A stretch of DNA of 64,000 bases from Caprimulgus europaeus (lineage: Eukaryota; Chordata; Aves; Caprimulgiformes; Caprimulgidae), in NCBI GenBank assembly GCA_907165065.1, contig OU015539.1, positions 13,174,816 to 13,238,815 on the forward strand, given 5' to 3'. Shown piece by piece: positions 26,626 through 43,200 of the stretch. The stretch's first letter is position 1. The number at the start of each line of letters is the position of its first letter. A program made the position numbers and the translations under genes. The notes beneath the pieces are model-generated. The model was not told the origin of the DNA, made no database searches, and saw only the letters and a list, made by a program, of their open reading frames with translations.

Positions 26626-29600
26626 ATTTTGTACGATACACATACCAGTTTTAACAATGCCATATACCGGAACATTTATGAGTATCACACCCTAGGCACT
26701 CACTAAAGTATTTAGGGACAGCATACAGTCTTACATCTGCTTTTCTCAGCTTTTCATTCAAAGGTTTCAGTCTTTCGTACAGAACTTATTTCTAGTAAAT
26801 TAACAGCATTATACATGGCATTTATACTTCTCACTTTGGATCCCAAATGCTTTAGAAATAATGCATTACCTAAAATAGAAAAAGGTACCTGTTCTGCCCC
26901 AAGCAAAACAAGGAAGGTGGCATTAAGTCAGTAGAACAGCATATTTTCTTTTCTGGCACATGATGCCTGTATGTCACAACCACTGTCCCAATGTAAAGGA
27001 CACTGTCCTGCCTCTAGGCAGGATACTGCAATTCCACGAGTCTCAGACCTCTCATAAGCATCACGATACTAAGAGGACATGATCTTTCATGCCTAGATTA
27101 ATTGATTTAAAATTTATTATTTCAGACTATTAAATATCCTGATGCTTGGGCTACAAATTTCTATGCTCAAAGTCAAAATGTACATAAATTGTTGCAGTAC
27201 TGCACCTGCAACTTAGTGCCATTTATTAGAAGAGAATGAACACCAAAATGGCAAAGTCCAGTATAGACCAAGTGTACAGCAGCTTCTTGGCAGAGCTGCC
27301 AGATAATTTATAAATACAGTGTATAGCTTGAAAAGATCACTACATTAATTTTAAAGCTCTGATGTAAGAAGTAAGATGTTGGTGTTAAACAGGTAAAAGA
27401 GGATAATGAATTTCCCTTTTATTTTTGTGTTTATTGCAGTCACTCAAAGCCAACAGGCTGTGACTGATACACAATTAATAATCCATAAGCCTAGTACATG
27501 AACAAAGCAAACACATATTTGGATGCCCTTTTGTACAGTAAAGATCTTCCAGTAGCTAAAATGAGCAAAAATCAGCATTGCCAAGAAGACATACTGCCTA
27601 TGTTTTAAGTAACACAAGTCGCCAGAACACACACAAACTGGCTACAATGGGCCTGATTCATCTTCCTATAGGCTCCTGTAAATAAAAAGGGCAATGGATG
27701 ATCACATATTTGGAACATACACTGTCAGGACACAAATTAATGAAACTGGTTTTGCAGGAGGAAAAATCTTTCTGATGCAGTGGCAGCAGACAGTATTGTG
27801 GTACAGCTCCATCATGGAGATGCATATATTGTCAGAGAAGAAAAATCTTCAGCAGTCTTCAAAGTTTATCTGGACAGTGGGTTCATATGAAAAGACTGTG
27901 CTCCACTGACAATGGAAGTTAAGCAGAAACATTTCATTTCAACAAGGACTCTGACTTGGGAGCTATACAGATATATCAGAGTTTCATACCTTTAAAATCT
28001 TTCTCAAAGCATTTTGGATAAAGTGAAAACCAGCAGTATAAATATACCTGGTGTTATCCCTTATTTCTTTCCACTGACCACTTCCACAAGGTTACTGAAG
28101 TCCCTAGGGAGGAGCAACTACTACAACTGTACAGGGTTAGGAAGGAAAACACACAGAGCCACTGTTTTTCCCATACCAACTACATTTCCTTCTAATTTCT
28201 CCTTGCCCGTACAGTAAAAGATTCAAAGGTGTTAGGATCAGGAATAATTATACAAAGAGAGAAATTCTGTATACAGACAGCTTTCAAAGGGCTTGAGAGA
28301 CTTTGGCTTTCACAGCACCACATGACTCAAAAAGAACAATGTTAATTTTGTTCAACATTTTTCAGCAGGGTGTTAGTCACTGAAGTATGTTAAGGAGTGG
28401 CTTGTCCACACCATTTTCTAGTTACCAGATAACTTAAATTCCCTAAGAGAAACAGATGGAAATGTTAGATTCCCTATTCCTTAAAGTATTCTGCTTTACT
28501 ACAGATGGATGAAACCAAAGATATACCAAAGGAAGGAACTACTGAGTTTTCACTCTGAACAAACACAATTCATTTTGATAATACTGAAGATTTTGTCTCA
28601 CCATTCAGACTCACAGTATAATAATTGAATTTGGCAGATATTTCTGTGAAATGTCTTGCCTTTATTGGTGCTTTTATGTGTTAGCAAGCACAAAAGAAAA
28701 AGAAAGACAAGATATATAAAGCTCTATCTTCATTGCAGTAAAAATGTTTTTTACTCAGGTACAATATTCTAGCACTGTACCATGTGCAGTGGTAAATGAA
28801 GAGGCCTAGTCAGACTAATACGATGTAAAATCTTAGAGGAAGTAGAGCGCTATATTTCCGTATTTTGATGTCGCTATCAGCTCCAAGTAAGAGATATATG
28901 GTTGGCCTTGACTGTCTACACTGATACAAAAACTGCCTGAGTCTTCTCCCCACTAGGACTGTGCCTAGAGAAAGGTGTCCTAACGTACTTTTTATGATGT
29001 TAAAAATGGGGATTTTAAAAAATCTTTGTATTGAGGACAAAGCCTAAGACATGCAATGGTAGTAGAAGCCTGCACAGGACTAAGTTCAAGGACATCATTT
29101 CTCCATTTCTTGTTTTCCTCTTTCTTTAAACTGAGGCAACAATTCTTTTTTTCTGCAGTATTGAATAATGGCCTGTTCTGCTAGCCCAGAAATAAAAGTA
29201 AGTGAGGATGGTCTTTGTATTGATGTGCTGCCTGTCTTGTTTACGATAGAAACTATTTTGTTTTTAGAAGGGAAGTGTTCTAAGGAAAGCTTTTATAACA
29301 GGTTCAGAAATATAAAAGCCATTTCAGGATGAGGACAGCTCTATCCTTTATTTTGTTAGTCCCTGAAAGGGCTTTTTAAATGTTAACAGCTATGACTGCC
29401 TTCCCTGGACTGATGCTCCCTTCTCAGCAATCCTTCTGTTGACATCTCTTTGTTTGCTCTTAGCTTGTCTCTCCTTCCCAACCCCTTAAAACAAAACTTA
29501 GCAAGAGCCTGGAATTGAGCTTTTGGCAGACATCTGGCCACTAAAACACACTGAATACATGTGTTGCATAAGTTAGATTTCAATTAAAAATTTTCTTTCT

Positions 29601-30064
29601 CCACCTCCAGTGATCTACAGAATATTTTCCACTCTTCTCTGTGGCAGCCTCTATATATTGCAGTGACAACTACCAGGCAAAGCTGGTCAGAAAACAGGAA
29701 GCATTTTCAGCTTAAAATATGCTGAAAGAGATGGAACAGTTTTGAAATGCTAGCGTAATGTCTGTTTCCATTTAAAAATAAATAAATTTTTCTGCCTAAA
29801 ACAAATTAAATTTAAACTGTGCACTTAAAGTAAGTGTATGTGTACATACATACTTTTTTTTTTATTTCAAGCTAAAAAAAACAGTAGTTTCCTTGTTAAG
29901 CTTTCCTACAGATACTGGCAGCATTCCCTGTCTCATGGTGACAGCTACTTTGAGTATCAGAAGTTCATTAGTAACAACTAAAAATTCTGCAGCACTTGAG
30001 AAGAGGTTGATCTGATTTTATATGCCAATGACAGTATATTATAAATTAAAGTAGTCCAATTACA

Positions 30065-30300
30065 CTACAGCTAATATTTAGCACTTTTACACTGCTTTGA
30101 ACACACACTGTGCAACCCTTAATTAATTCTTAATGCTGATGTGTAGATATATTATCCTAATTTCACAGATAAAGCAGAAAGGTGAGAAAACTTGCCAAAG
30201 GCCACTTAGTCTTTGGTGGAGCTGGGACTGTAACAGGGGAAGATTCAACTCCGAATGCATGGCTCCCAAGCCAGGGCTGCCCAACGTCTTGGTCACCATG
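30065..30300 (-). repeat. MIR-like SINE remnant, reverse orientation, long copy
   Basis: Reverse-complement MIR order is visible: AATATTTAGCACTTTTACACTGC, then TTATCCTAATTTCACAGATAAAG, AAAACTTGCCAAAGGCCAC, and a final GGAGCTGGGACTG with CATGGCTCCCAAGCC. It spans most of the element, including the 3' part. Confidence 0.65.
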
Positions 30301-32020
30301 TGATGGTTTTATCACTGCAGCTTGGTCGGCCACTGCACAGCAAAGACATCCTCACCACATTACACAATGAAAATATCCTTTTGGCTGTCAGACCTAGTTC
30401 TACTTTAAGCTATCCTACTTCAACACAGAGAGCTCAAAAATATAATAAAAAAAAAATTAAGATTCTCCATCAGCTTTTTCAAATATGAAACTGCTCCTGC
30501 AAGATCTAGCTAAGCCTCAGCTTTCCCATGCCTAGCTTTCTTAAGCTGTTGTCTGACTGGAAGTTTTGATAATGCAGATTGCCGAGGTTTAAAACATGGA
30601 ATTAGACTGGGGTGGAAAATCTTAATTAAGGTAGGTTTTCTGGTATTTCGTGTGATAGAGCCGCTGTTCACCTACCCTCCACCTCCAAAGACGGTTCCCA
30701 TCCACAAACTGGAGCTCACTGCAGAAGCAGAAATACCTAGAAAAGTCTAAGAGCATAATTGCTTATGACAGTGAATAATTTTGTTACCTTATTTGTCATT
30801 TCACCTCATCTCACTCACCTTATGGTCCATCTCTGTTCCAAAAAGAAACCTGAATGTTCCTCCCTATTGTGCTTTAGCTATACTGATAGACAGTCATTTA
30901 GTTGAGGTCTGGTTTCTGCATGATAGCTAGTTTCTGCGTTGTGAAAAAAGTCTCCCTTCCTGTGAATTGAATGTTAATTTCAGGATAGTCTCTTCAGAGA
31001 GACTATGTCAAAGAAATGTGGAAAACACACAAATATTGCCCAGGATCCTTACCTACTGTTTTGTTTATATTCTAAAACAGTCTCACAGGTTGGAGAAGAC
31101 AGGTTTCTTCTTAAAAAGCCAATTTGTCTTATTCTCCTGCAAATCATTATATTTCTCAGTTGTTCAAAAGAATACAGCAAATATAACATTTAATCCTAAC
31201 ACAACAGGATTTTCAGAACTCCCTTCTTATCATTTACTGGTATTACTGGAATTACATAAAGCTCGTGAGTCACACATCCTCAGAATTATCTGTAATATCT
31301 CCATAAAGAGAAGTGAAACCTTTACATAACCAGTCTGCTACTGAGAGAATCTACATTTTTGTTAGCAGTCAGATCACTCCATTTTGAGTTACTCATAAGT
31401 AAGATGGTTGGCATTTAATGCTAGGGATGTATTGTTTATTAAGGTACCTCTTTTCTGCAAAACCAGAGCATTTTTATAAATAAATGAAGGAAATAAAAGT
31501 TTTGTAAAAGCCTCTCACTAAAATATGAACACATCATTATTCAAAATGTAAACAAAACCAAAATTACCAAACCACTAGTCAACCATATGAACATTAGCAC
31601 ATGTCAGTTGTCCTGGAAAAGACCTGAATATAACAGTAAGCCACAACTAAGACCCAATTATAATGGCTGATTTAGAGTTTAACAGTCTCATTTTCTTGCA
31701 CTTCTTCTTTTCCAAAGGCAAACCTTCCCAATTTGTCCCATAAGGGAACAGTAGCCATGAAGCTAAAATTTCACACTTGTTTTTATTAAGGAACAGGTCT
31801 TTAGGTATAATAGTACACAAACTGTAATGAAAGCTAAACCTAAAAAAAGCAAAAAGGTACAATTTCACTGGTATTAGATTAACACAATTCCTATTAAGTT
31901 AATGGACTAAAAATGCTGCTAGATCCTATGCCAAAAAAATTGTGTTTTTTAATTTTTAAAGTGACGTTATTTTTAATTTTTGCTGAATTTTAAATTGATC
32001 CACTTTTACAGTCACTATAC

Positions 32021-32072
32021 CATATTCTATATATCATATATTCTATATATCTATATATCATATTCTATATAT
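32021..32072. repeat. CATATTCTATATAT tandem microsatellite
   Basis: CATATTCTATATAT is seen at 32021 and 32059, with a variant copy CATATATTCTATATAT at 32035. It lies in an AT-rich region. Confidence 0.85.
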
Positions 32073-33309
32073 TTAAGTACATTTTATTAAATGAGGCTAA
32101 AGTTGTAAATATAACATTCACTCATGTCGAAGCTCCCTTCTGCTCTTTATCATTGTCAAACAGTAGCTACAGAAGTTGCAGAAAGCAGGTGTAGCAGCTG
32201 TGCCTTTCTATTTGATTTTGCATACTCAAGCAGTGCAATATATGTGAACATGAATTTAAATATCACTATCCTAGTGCTGTTCTGTATAAATAATAATAAA
32301 AAATAATTAGACTCTACATATATCTTTAACTACATATATCTACCTACCCGGGAGTGGAAGGGCTATACCAGCATATCTCTACATTATTAGATCTGCTGAA
32401 CTTGTGTTCCATCTTCCAGAATATTTTCTAATCAACTTGTCTTTCATAGTATTTCAGTCCTACAAAAGAATAATGGGCGACATTTGAGTAACAAGGCTCA
32501 GGGAAAATGTTAAAAAGTAACAAAGTGACTGTAGAGCTTAACTGCCACACTCACAAAAACCATTGCAATGACACACTTTCAGCTTTGGAAGGAGGAAATT
32601 CATAAAGACAAACTTAGCTAGGAGCAGTTCACCCCCAAGCACAAAGATTCCTCTCCAAGACAGTTCAGCGCAGAAGCCTAACTTCAGAAGCCGTGCAGGA
32701 ACTTTTCATTCAGTAGGGAGAGCACAGGAAAGCCACATTCCGAAAGCTGAGGGTAGCCACTGCAGGATCTTCCCCAAACTATCTGAAAGCTGATTGCCTC
32801 AGCTAAAAGTGAGTTAATGGAACCAGACCCACCAGCACCCCCAAACCTCAAGCTGCTTCAGCATAAAGAGAAGTTACTTGCAAGGAACTGAACACCCTTT
32901 CTTTTAGATGTGTTGTCCATCAGCGTATTTACACTGTGGGTAGACCTATGTGTTATGGGACCTATGTGCTACATTTTCAGTGTTGTGTTTGCTCCTAATC
33001 ACTCTTTGCAGAGCCTTTGATCACTCTTTGACCTTCTGCCTTGCAGATGACTACACCTGGCATAGGCAAGCATAGCCTTGTCCTTCCTCCCCTCTAACCT
33101 TGAAAATCCAAAAATTTCCTTGATGGAACACAGAGCTAGACAGGTAGGTGGATAAACTTTGTGGTTCAAACCCAAAATGTTTAACACTTGTAGTGACAGA
33201 AACAATAACAATTATAAAAAAGACTTGTGAACAGAAGAAACTAAACCAAACAAACCACTAAAGACAAGCAGATGCAAAGAAATGCAGCTTAGATCACTTC
33301 AAGTTAAAA

Positions 33310-33495
33310 GAAAATTCAGGTGCAGTCAACATGGGTTCACAAGGGAAATTCCTATTGAACTAATTCGCTATCTTCTGTGATAAGGTCACCTGCCCAGTAG
33401 GTGAATGGAAGGTGGTGGATGTAATTTTTCTGGAATTTAGTAAGGCTTTTGATATTGTCCCTCACAGCATCCTTCTGGACAAGGGGTGATGTCCA
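33310..33495 (+). mobile_element. CR1 LINE fragment (reverse-transcriptase region)
   Basis: The + strand translation reads VVDVIFLEFSKAFDIVPHSILLDKG, a degraded copy of the CR1 reverse-transcriptase block LDFSKAFDTVSH. It is preceded by MGSQGKFLLN-like text. A stop follows and both ends are truncated. Confidence 0.88.
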
Positions 33496-34000
33496 CTCAA
33501 AAATGATCTAATTAAAGACACCAACTTTAGCTTTTTGAATAAAAAAGAAAATTGCAAAAATTTGTTTTAAATCAGTTGTTAAGAAGGTTTCAATAAGACT
33601 ACATACTCTTATGTAGGCTCATACCTGTTTTCATCTCAAGTAGTTCACCTCATTTTAATTCAAAAAAATCCTTAAGCAACCAACTTTAAGGTTAAACTAG
33701 CCAGGTTTAAGCTGCAACATGAGTTGCCACACACCATTTGCACATTCCGGCACGTGCATTTCTGCTTTGTACATGGCCTGCCTGTGAAGATGAGATCGCA
33801 GGAACGATAGTGACAGCAAACGGCCAGAGCCACCGAAAGGTTGGCTGGAAACATCTGGAGCTCCAAACACGGGATCCACACAGGCCACCAGCTGTCGTTC
33901 TCCACAGCAGGAGGCAGCACCGTGGGCGGGAGGGGAGGGCGGGAGGGGAGCCCCCGCACCACTCGGGTGCGGGTGCAAGGGATTTCAGGTCAGGCTGGAG
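33496..34000. other. Transition from AT-rich DNA to CpG island
   Basis: Composition shifts steadily from AT-rich to GC-rich between about 33.7 and 34.0 kb. No exon was recognised. Overlapping frames on both strands here are shadows of falling stop-codon density. Confidence 0.6.
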
Positions 34001-34526
34001 CTGAGGGGGCATGGCCGGTTGCTGAAGCGAACCAAGAAGCACGGGCGAGGCGCCTCATCTCTCTCCCGACTCCCCCACACCAGGCGACAGGGAAAGCAGC
34101 GGGAACCCCACCGTACCCTCGCCCCTGCGGCCGTTATCTGAGGCGCGAAGGAGGGGGTCGGGGGTCGGTACCGCCGCCCTCAGGCGACATTACCCGCCCT
34201 GAGACGCCAGCAGCGCCACACTCAGGCGGGGCCCGTCACCGCCTGCACACCTGTGACTCGCGCGCTCGCCTGCGGGCAGAGCTCGCCCTCCCTCAGGGGA
34301 ATTACCTCAGGCGCCGAGCCCGCCGCCGCCCGGCCGCGCTCACGCGACGGCAGAAGCGCAGCCCCGGGGCCGGGAGCCCCTTACTGCCCCTCATTCCCCC
34401 GGCGGCCCTTCGCGCCTGACGCCTGGGGCCCAGCCTCGGTGACCGGCTGCTACGACGCCACAGCCGCCAGCGCGGGAACGTCGCCCCCTCAGCCTGCCCA
34501 GCTGCTGCGCGCGCGACTCAAGGCGG

Positions 34527-34652
34527 GCTCGCGGCTGAGGGCTCGCGGCTGAGGGCTCGCGGCTGAGGGCTCGCGGCTGAGGGCTCGCGGCTGAGGGCTC
34601 GCGGCTGAGGGCTCGCGGCTGAGGGCTCGCGGCTGAGGGCTCGCGGCTGAGG
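34527..34652. repeat. GC-rich minisatellite, 14-bp unit, 9 copies
   Basis: The 14-base unit GCTCGCGGCTGAGG is repeated head to tail with no visible mismatch, nine copies starting at 34527, 34541, 34555 and so on to 34639. It lies about 290 bp upstream of the SMAP start codon inside the CpG island. Because 14 is not a multiple of 3, every frame of a given strand reads the same 14-residue cycle. On the - strand this gives repeated ALSREPSAASPQPR-like open reading. That is a product of the repeat, not evidence of a gene. Confidence 0.97.
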
Positions 34653-34937
34653 GCGCTGCACAGCCCGCCCCGCCCGCGCGCGCTACTGCCCCGCCCCACC
34701 AACCTCCGGAGGCGGAGCCCGGGGGCTTGCGCGCGCCCCTGCCAATCATCGGGCAGGGCCCGCCCCCTCCGCCGCGGGGGCCTGTGGGATGGGCAGTCCC
34801 TGCCTGCGCCCGCCGCGCCGCTGAGGGCCGGCCTCGAACTCCCGCTCCCGGCGCGCCCCGCGGCCGTGACCCGCCGGTAGCCAGGGAGCGGCTGCGGCAG
34901 GAAGGCGGCAGCGGAGCCCGGTCACCGAGCCGCGGCG

Positions 34938-40027
<5,090 letters not shown>

Positions 40028-40285
40028 CTGCAGATGTAACAGCTTTGTATTTAAAGTACAGTAAGCCTTATTGTTACAGTGCAAAGTGGAGGACTGCTAC
40101 AGCACAAATCTTTGTATTATGATTTTAAAAAGACCCCGTTAGATGACAAAAAGTAGTATTTGCTTTCAGTTGCCATGGATAACATTTTTATGGGCACAGT
40201 GATATTACTGTTTTTTTTTTTTTTTGTAAAGTGTATAAAATATTGGATGGAGAAATAAATTCTTTTTGTTCCTGCCCAATCTCTA
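40028..40285 (+). other. SMAP (C11orf58): SMAP 3'UTR with poly(A) signal
   Basis: The sequence after the stop is AT-rich and includes a run of 15 T at 40211-40225. It reaches a canonical AATAAA at 40254-40259, followed by a T/G-rich stretch. Cleavage is expected about 15-30 bases after the signal; the end coordinate is an estimate. Confidence 0.7.
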
Positions 40286-43200
40286 CCCTGTTATCTAAAC
40301 TATCCCTCCCCTTATGCCGTACCAGATAAGGAAACTTCATGTTAGTGATTTCTTTAGTTAGTACCCCAGTCTTGAATTTTTAACTATTAAGATTACATGT
40401 GAATTACTGGATGTTGCATTAGTTGTAAAATACCAATATCAGCACTACTCTGTGATGTACTAGAGCTTTAAACAATGATTTCTGTCTATAGATGCTAGTG
40501 TTGACAGGGCTAAGAGGAGAAATCACTCACTTTTGTGACAGTATTAATCACAGTATCCATCTGAAGTCCTGCAGCACTTGCATGGGAGAAGATGCTTTAG
40601 AAATGCATAATACACCAGAAGGCTCTAATTGCTTCTTTGGCTTTGTAATGAGAAGGATAAGCTGTAGTTCTTTATACCTTTCAGTAGAAAAGAGTGATTT
40701 TGGAATTGTCTCCTGGTTATAGCATTGAGCTAGTATTAAAAATAACTGCTCCTGAAGAAACCAGTTTACTTTGAAAGAGAAAATATACTTTGATAATGAA
40801 AAGGATATATAGATCATTTAGCTTTTTTAAATACAGAATTAAGTACCCAAGCCCTTCTTCCTTTTCTCCCCATACACACACCACTTGGAGGTCTAAGTCA
40901 TTACCACAAACATGTTGTACTTGTCAACTAGAGTTGATAGGCTTGGAGAGTCAGGAGTTCCAGCAGCTCCTTCCAGCAAGAATTAAACACATCTGTTCCT
41001 CTGCAAATTGTTCATTGTATTCAAGTAATTAATAAATATCAAAACTTGTTTCCTCTTAGTACGTCAGACAGATCAACTGCCTGTCCTTGCTGGGAGAACA
41101 GAACACTGATCTGTACCTCTAGTACAGTCTCATTCTGCCACAGCAGTGTTTCAAGAAACACTCCAGATGCTTGTGGAGAATCTTCCACGTCTGTACACAA
41201 TTTGTGACAAGGCAGGTGGCTTACATGAGAGCAGCGGTATGTACTCTCACTGTATAGGTTTACTGAACAGAAACACTGCAGCATCAGTTATTGGGGGAGG
41301 ACTTGGAGTAAGTTACATTATGGAAAAAATAAAAGTGATTGTAAATAAATCTGAGTGTAGATTTTGATTTATCTGTTTTACTATACTTGCATTTAACACT
41401 GAATTTTTCAAGGTCATTCAGTTTTAAGAAGGTTACCACAGCCACTAACTGTCAGTGATTTGTACTTGATTTGTTTTTTCCCCTCAATACTGCAAGCTTC
41501 TAGTAAACAAACAAAAATTCAAGTTGTTTGCACATGGTGAAGAAAACTTCTCCATGACTTAGGAAAGCTGCTCTATCTCTAAGAAAGAGATAGAGTCCCT
41601 CCCCAAAAGATCGACCCATTAACTTCCCTAAGAGACTGAGGGCAGTTTTTTCCTATGTAGACAGTCCAGTTACCCTTAAACCAGCATTTCAGTGTTAAAT
41701 TCCTCTGGATGTGGCTGCTGGCTGTTTAGTGCCTTCAGTGCAATTACGAATTGGAGGTACAGGCTGTGAGGCATGCACACAGACCTCTCTGCCTTTTCTG
41801 CCCCACCACTGAAGCCAGTGCTGCTCTCACAACCTTTCCTTCCACGGCTGCTCAGCACCCACACAGATCTCTGAACTTCCCCTGCAGCACGGAGCTGAAC
41901 AGGCTCCCTTGCAGAAGGTGGTGGAGGGCCCTGCTGCTTTCCCACCAGCCTCAAAGGAAAGGCACTAAAACCTCACCTGAGGGCTCTTCTCCACAATGCA
42001 ACCAACCTGGAAAGACCCAGACCAAGCAGATCCAGCTGGCTGGCCCTTGATGGGCCTCTGTTGACAAAACAAGCTGCCTCAACAGACACCATCAGAGGCC
42101 TCTGCCACTCAGCTCTGCCCCCAACTGATTACAGCCTCCTGCCTTGTGAAACAGATTTGGCTGTCAGTTCCAAATAAAAAGACCAAACAAGAATAAAAAA
42201 TAAACTGAAATTAAACTATTCTAATAACAGCTCTGACCAGGAAAAAAAAAAAAATCAACACAACTTCCATTCCTCCCAAGTATGACAGATAACATTGTTA
42301 GCAGCTGATGAGGTTTGGTCTAAGTCCTTTCTGATGCTGACTTCAGAGTCACCTGCTCAAGACAGGAAGAGTTCTAGACATTCACATCTGTTTCTGTGTA
42401 ACACGCATTAAGAATGTGCAGATTCACCTGTGAAGCAGCCTGCCTAAGAAGCTTCTCCGTACTGAGAAAGGCTGATTTAGTTCAGTGTAGACTGTGCAGT
42501 CAGTGTTTTAATTCAGGGGTCAGTTTTAGCAACATGTTATAACAGCACCAGCAGCAGTGGCATGGATGGCAGCAGAATGGTGTCAGCTCTCACCGAAGAG
42601 AGAGCACAGGAAAAACCAAGGTTGGTGTCTTGGTTGATTCTAGTCAGTTCTTCGCTTTTTCAGGTTGGCACGGAAGGAGCTCCCAGAGAGGACAGCAGAC
42701 ACTGAATCATAACAAGGGCAACTGCATTTGTCTTTTCAAACAGGACTTGGCCATTGAAATTCCTCAACTCAAAGACCAGCTTATTTCCATCTCAACAGAA
42801 TGGCAGAAGTCTGACTCCTACATGTTTTAGGAAACAAGTGATGAAAGATCTGTCACAGAGGAACCATCACATCTGGTAAAAGCTCTCACCTGTTTCTAAA
42901 CCACACTGAAAATTTACCTACACAAAGGTCAATGCAGGTGAATTATCGGCATTTGGCTTTGGGAGGCTGAAAGCATGGGTGTGCCTGTTCCCCTTCCACT
43001 GGCCCTGAGCAGGGAACCCCCGGGGACAAGTACCACCACAGCCCCACCGCCCACGAGGTCCTGCACGCACACAAGAGGATGCTTCTAAGCTGGGTAAAAG
43101 GGGATCAGTTTCTTTCTCAACATCGTACAGGCATTCTTGGAGGCCAAGCAAACCAGATCTGTAAGTTGCCCTGTAGCTTTATGCAACTGCTTTACAGTTT

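Larger units (their letters stand above)
26626..33300. other. AT-rich non-coding stretch
   Basis: No exon recognised. It contains a nearly full-length MIR-like SINE near 30.07-30.30 kb and a TATATC-rich microsatellite at 32.02-32.07 kb. Other small open frames are scattered and have no family similarity. Confidence 0.65.

Noticed and set aside
33841..34419. 192-codon + strand open frame
   Set aside because: Low-complexity Arg/Pro/Ala/Gly translation of the CpG island edge; overlaps several other frames on both strands and has no domain or splice support.
34391..34749. - strand repeat protein with ALSREPSAASPQPR repeats
   Set aside because: Created by the 14-bp minisatellite, which gives the same peptide cycle in every frame; no other gene evidence.
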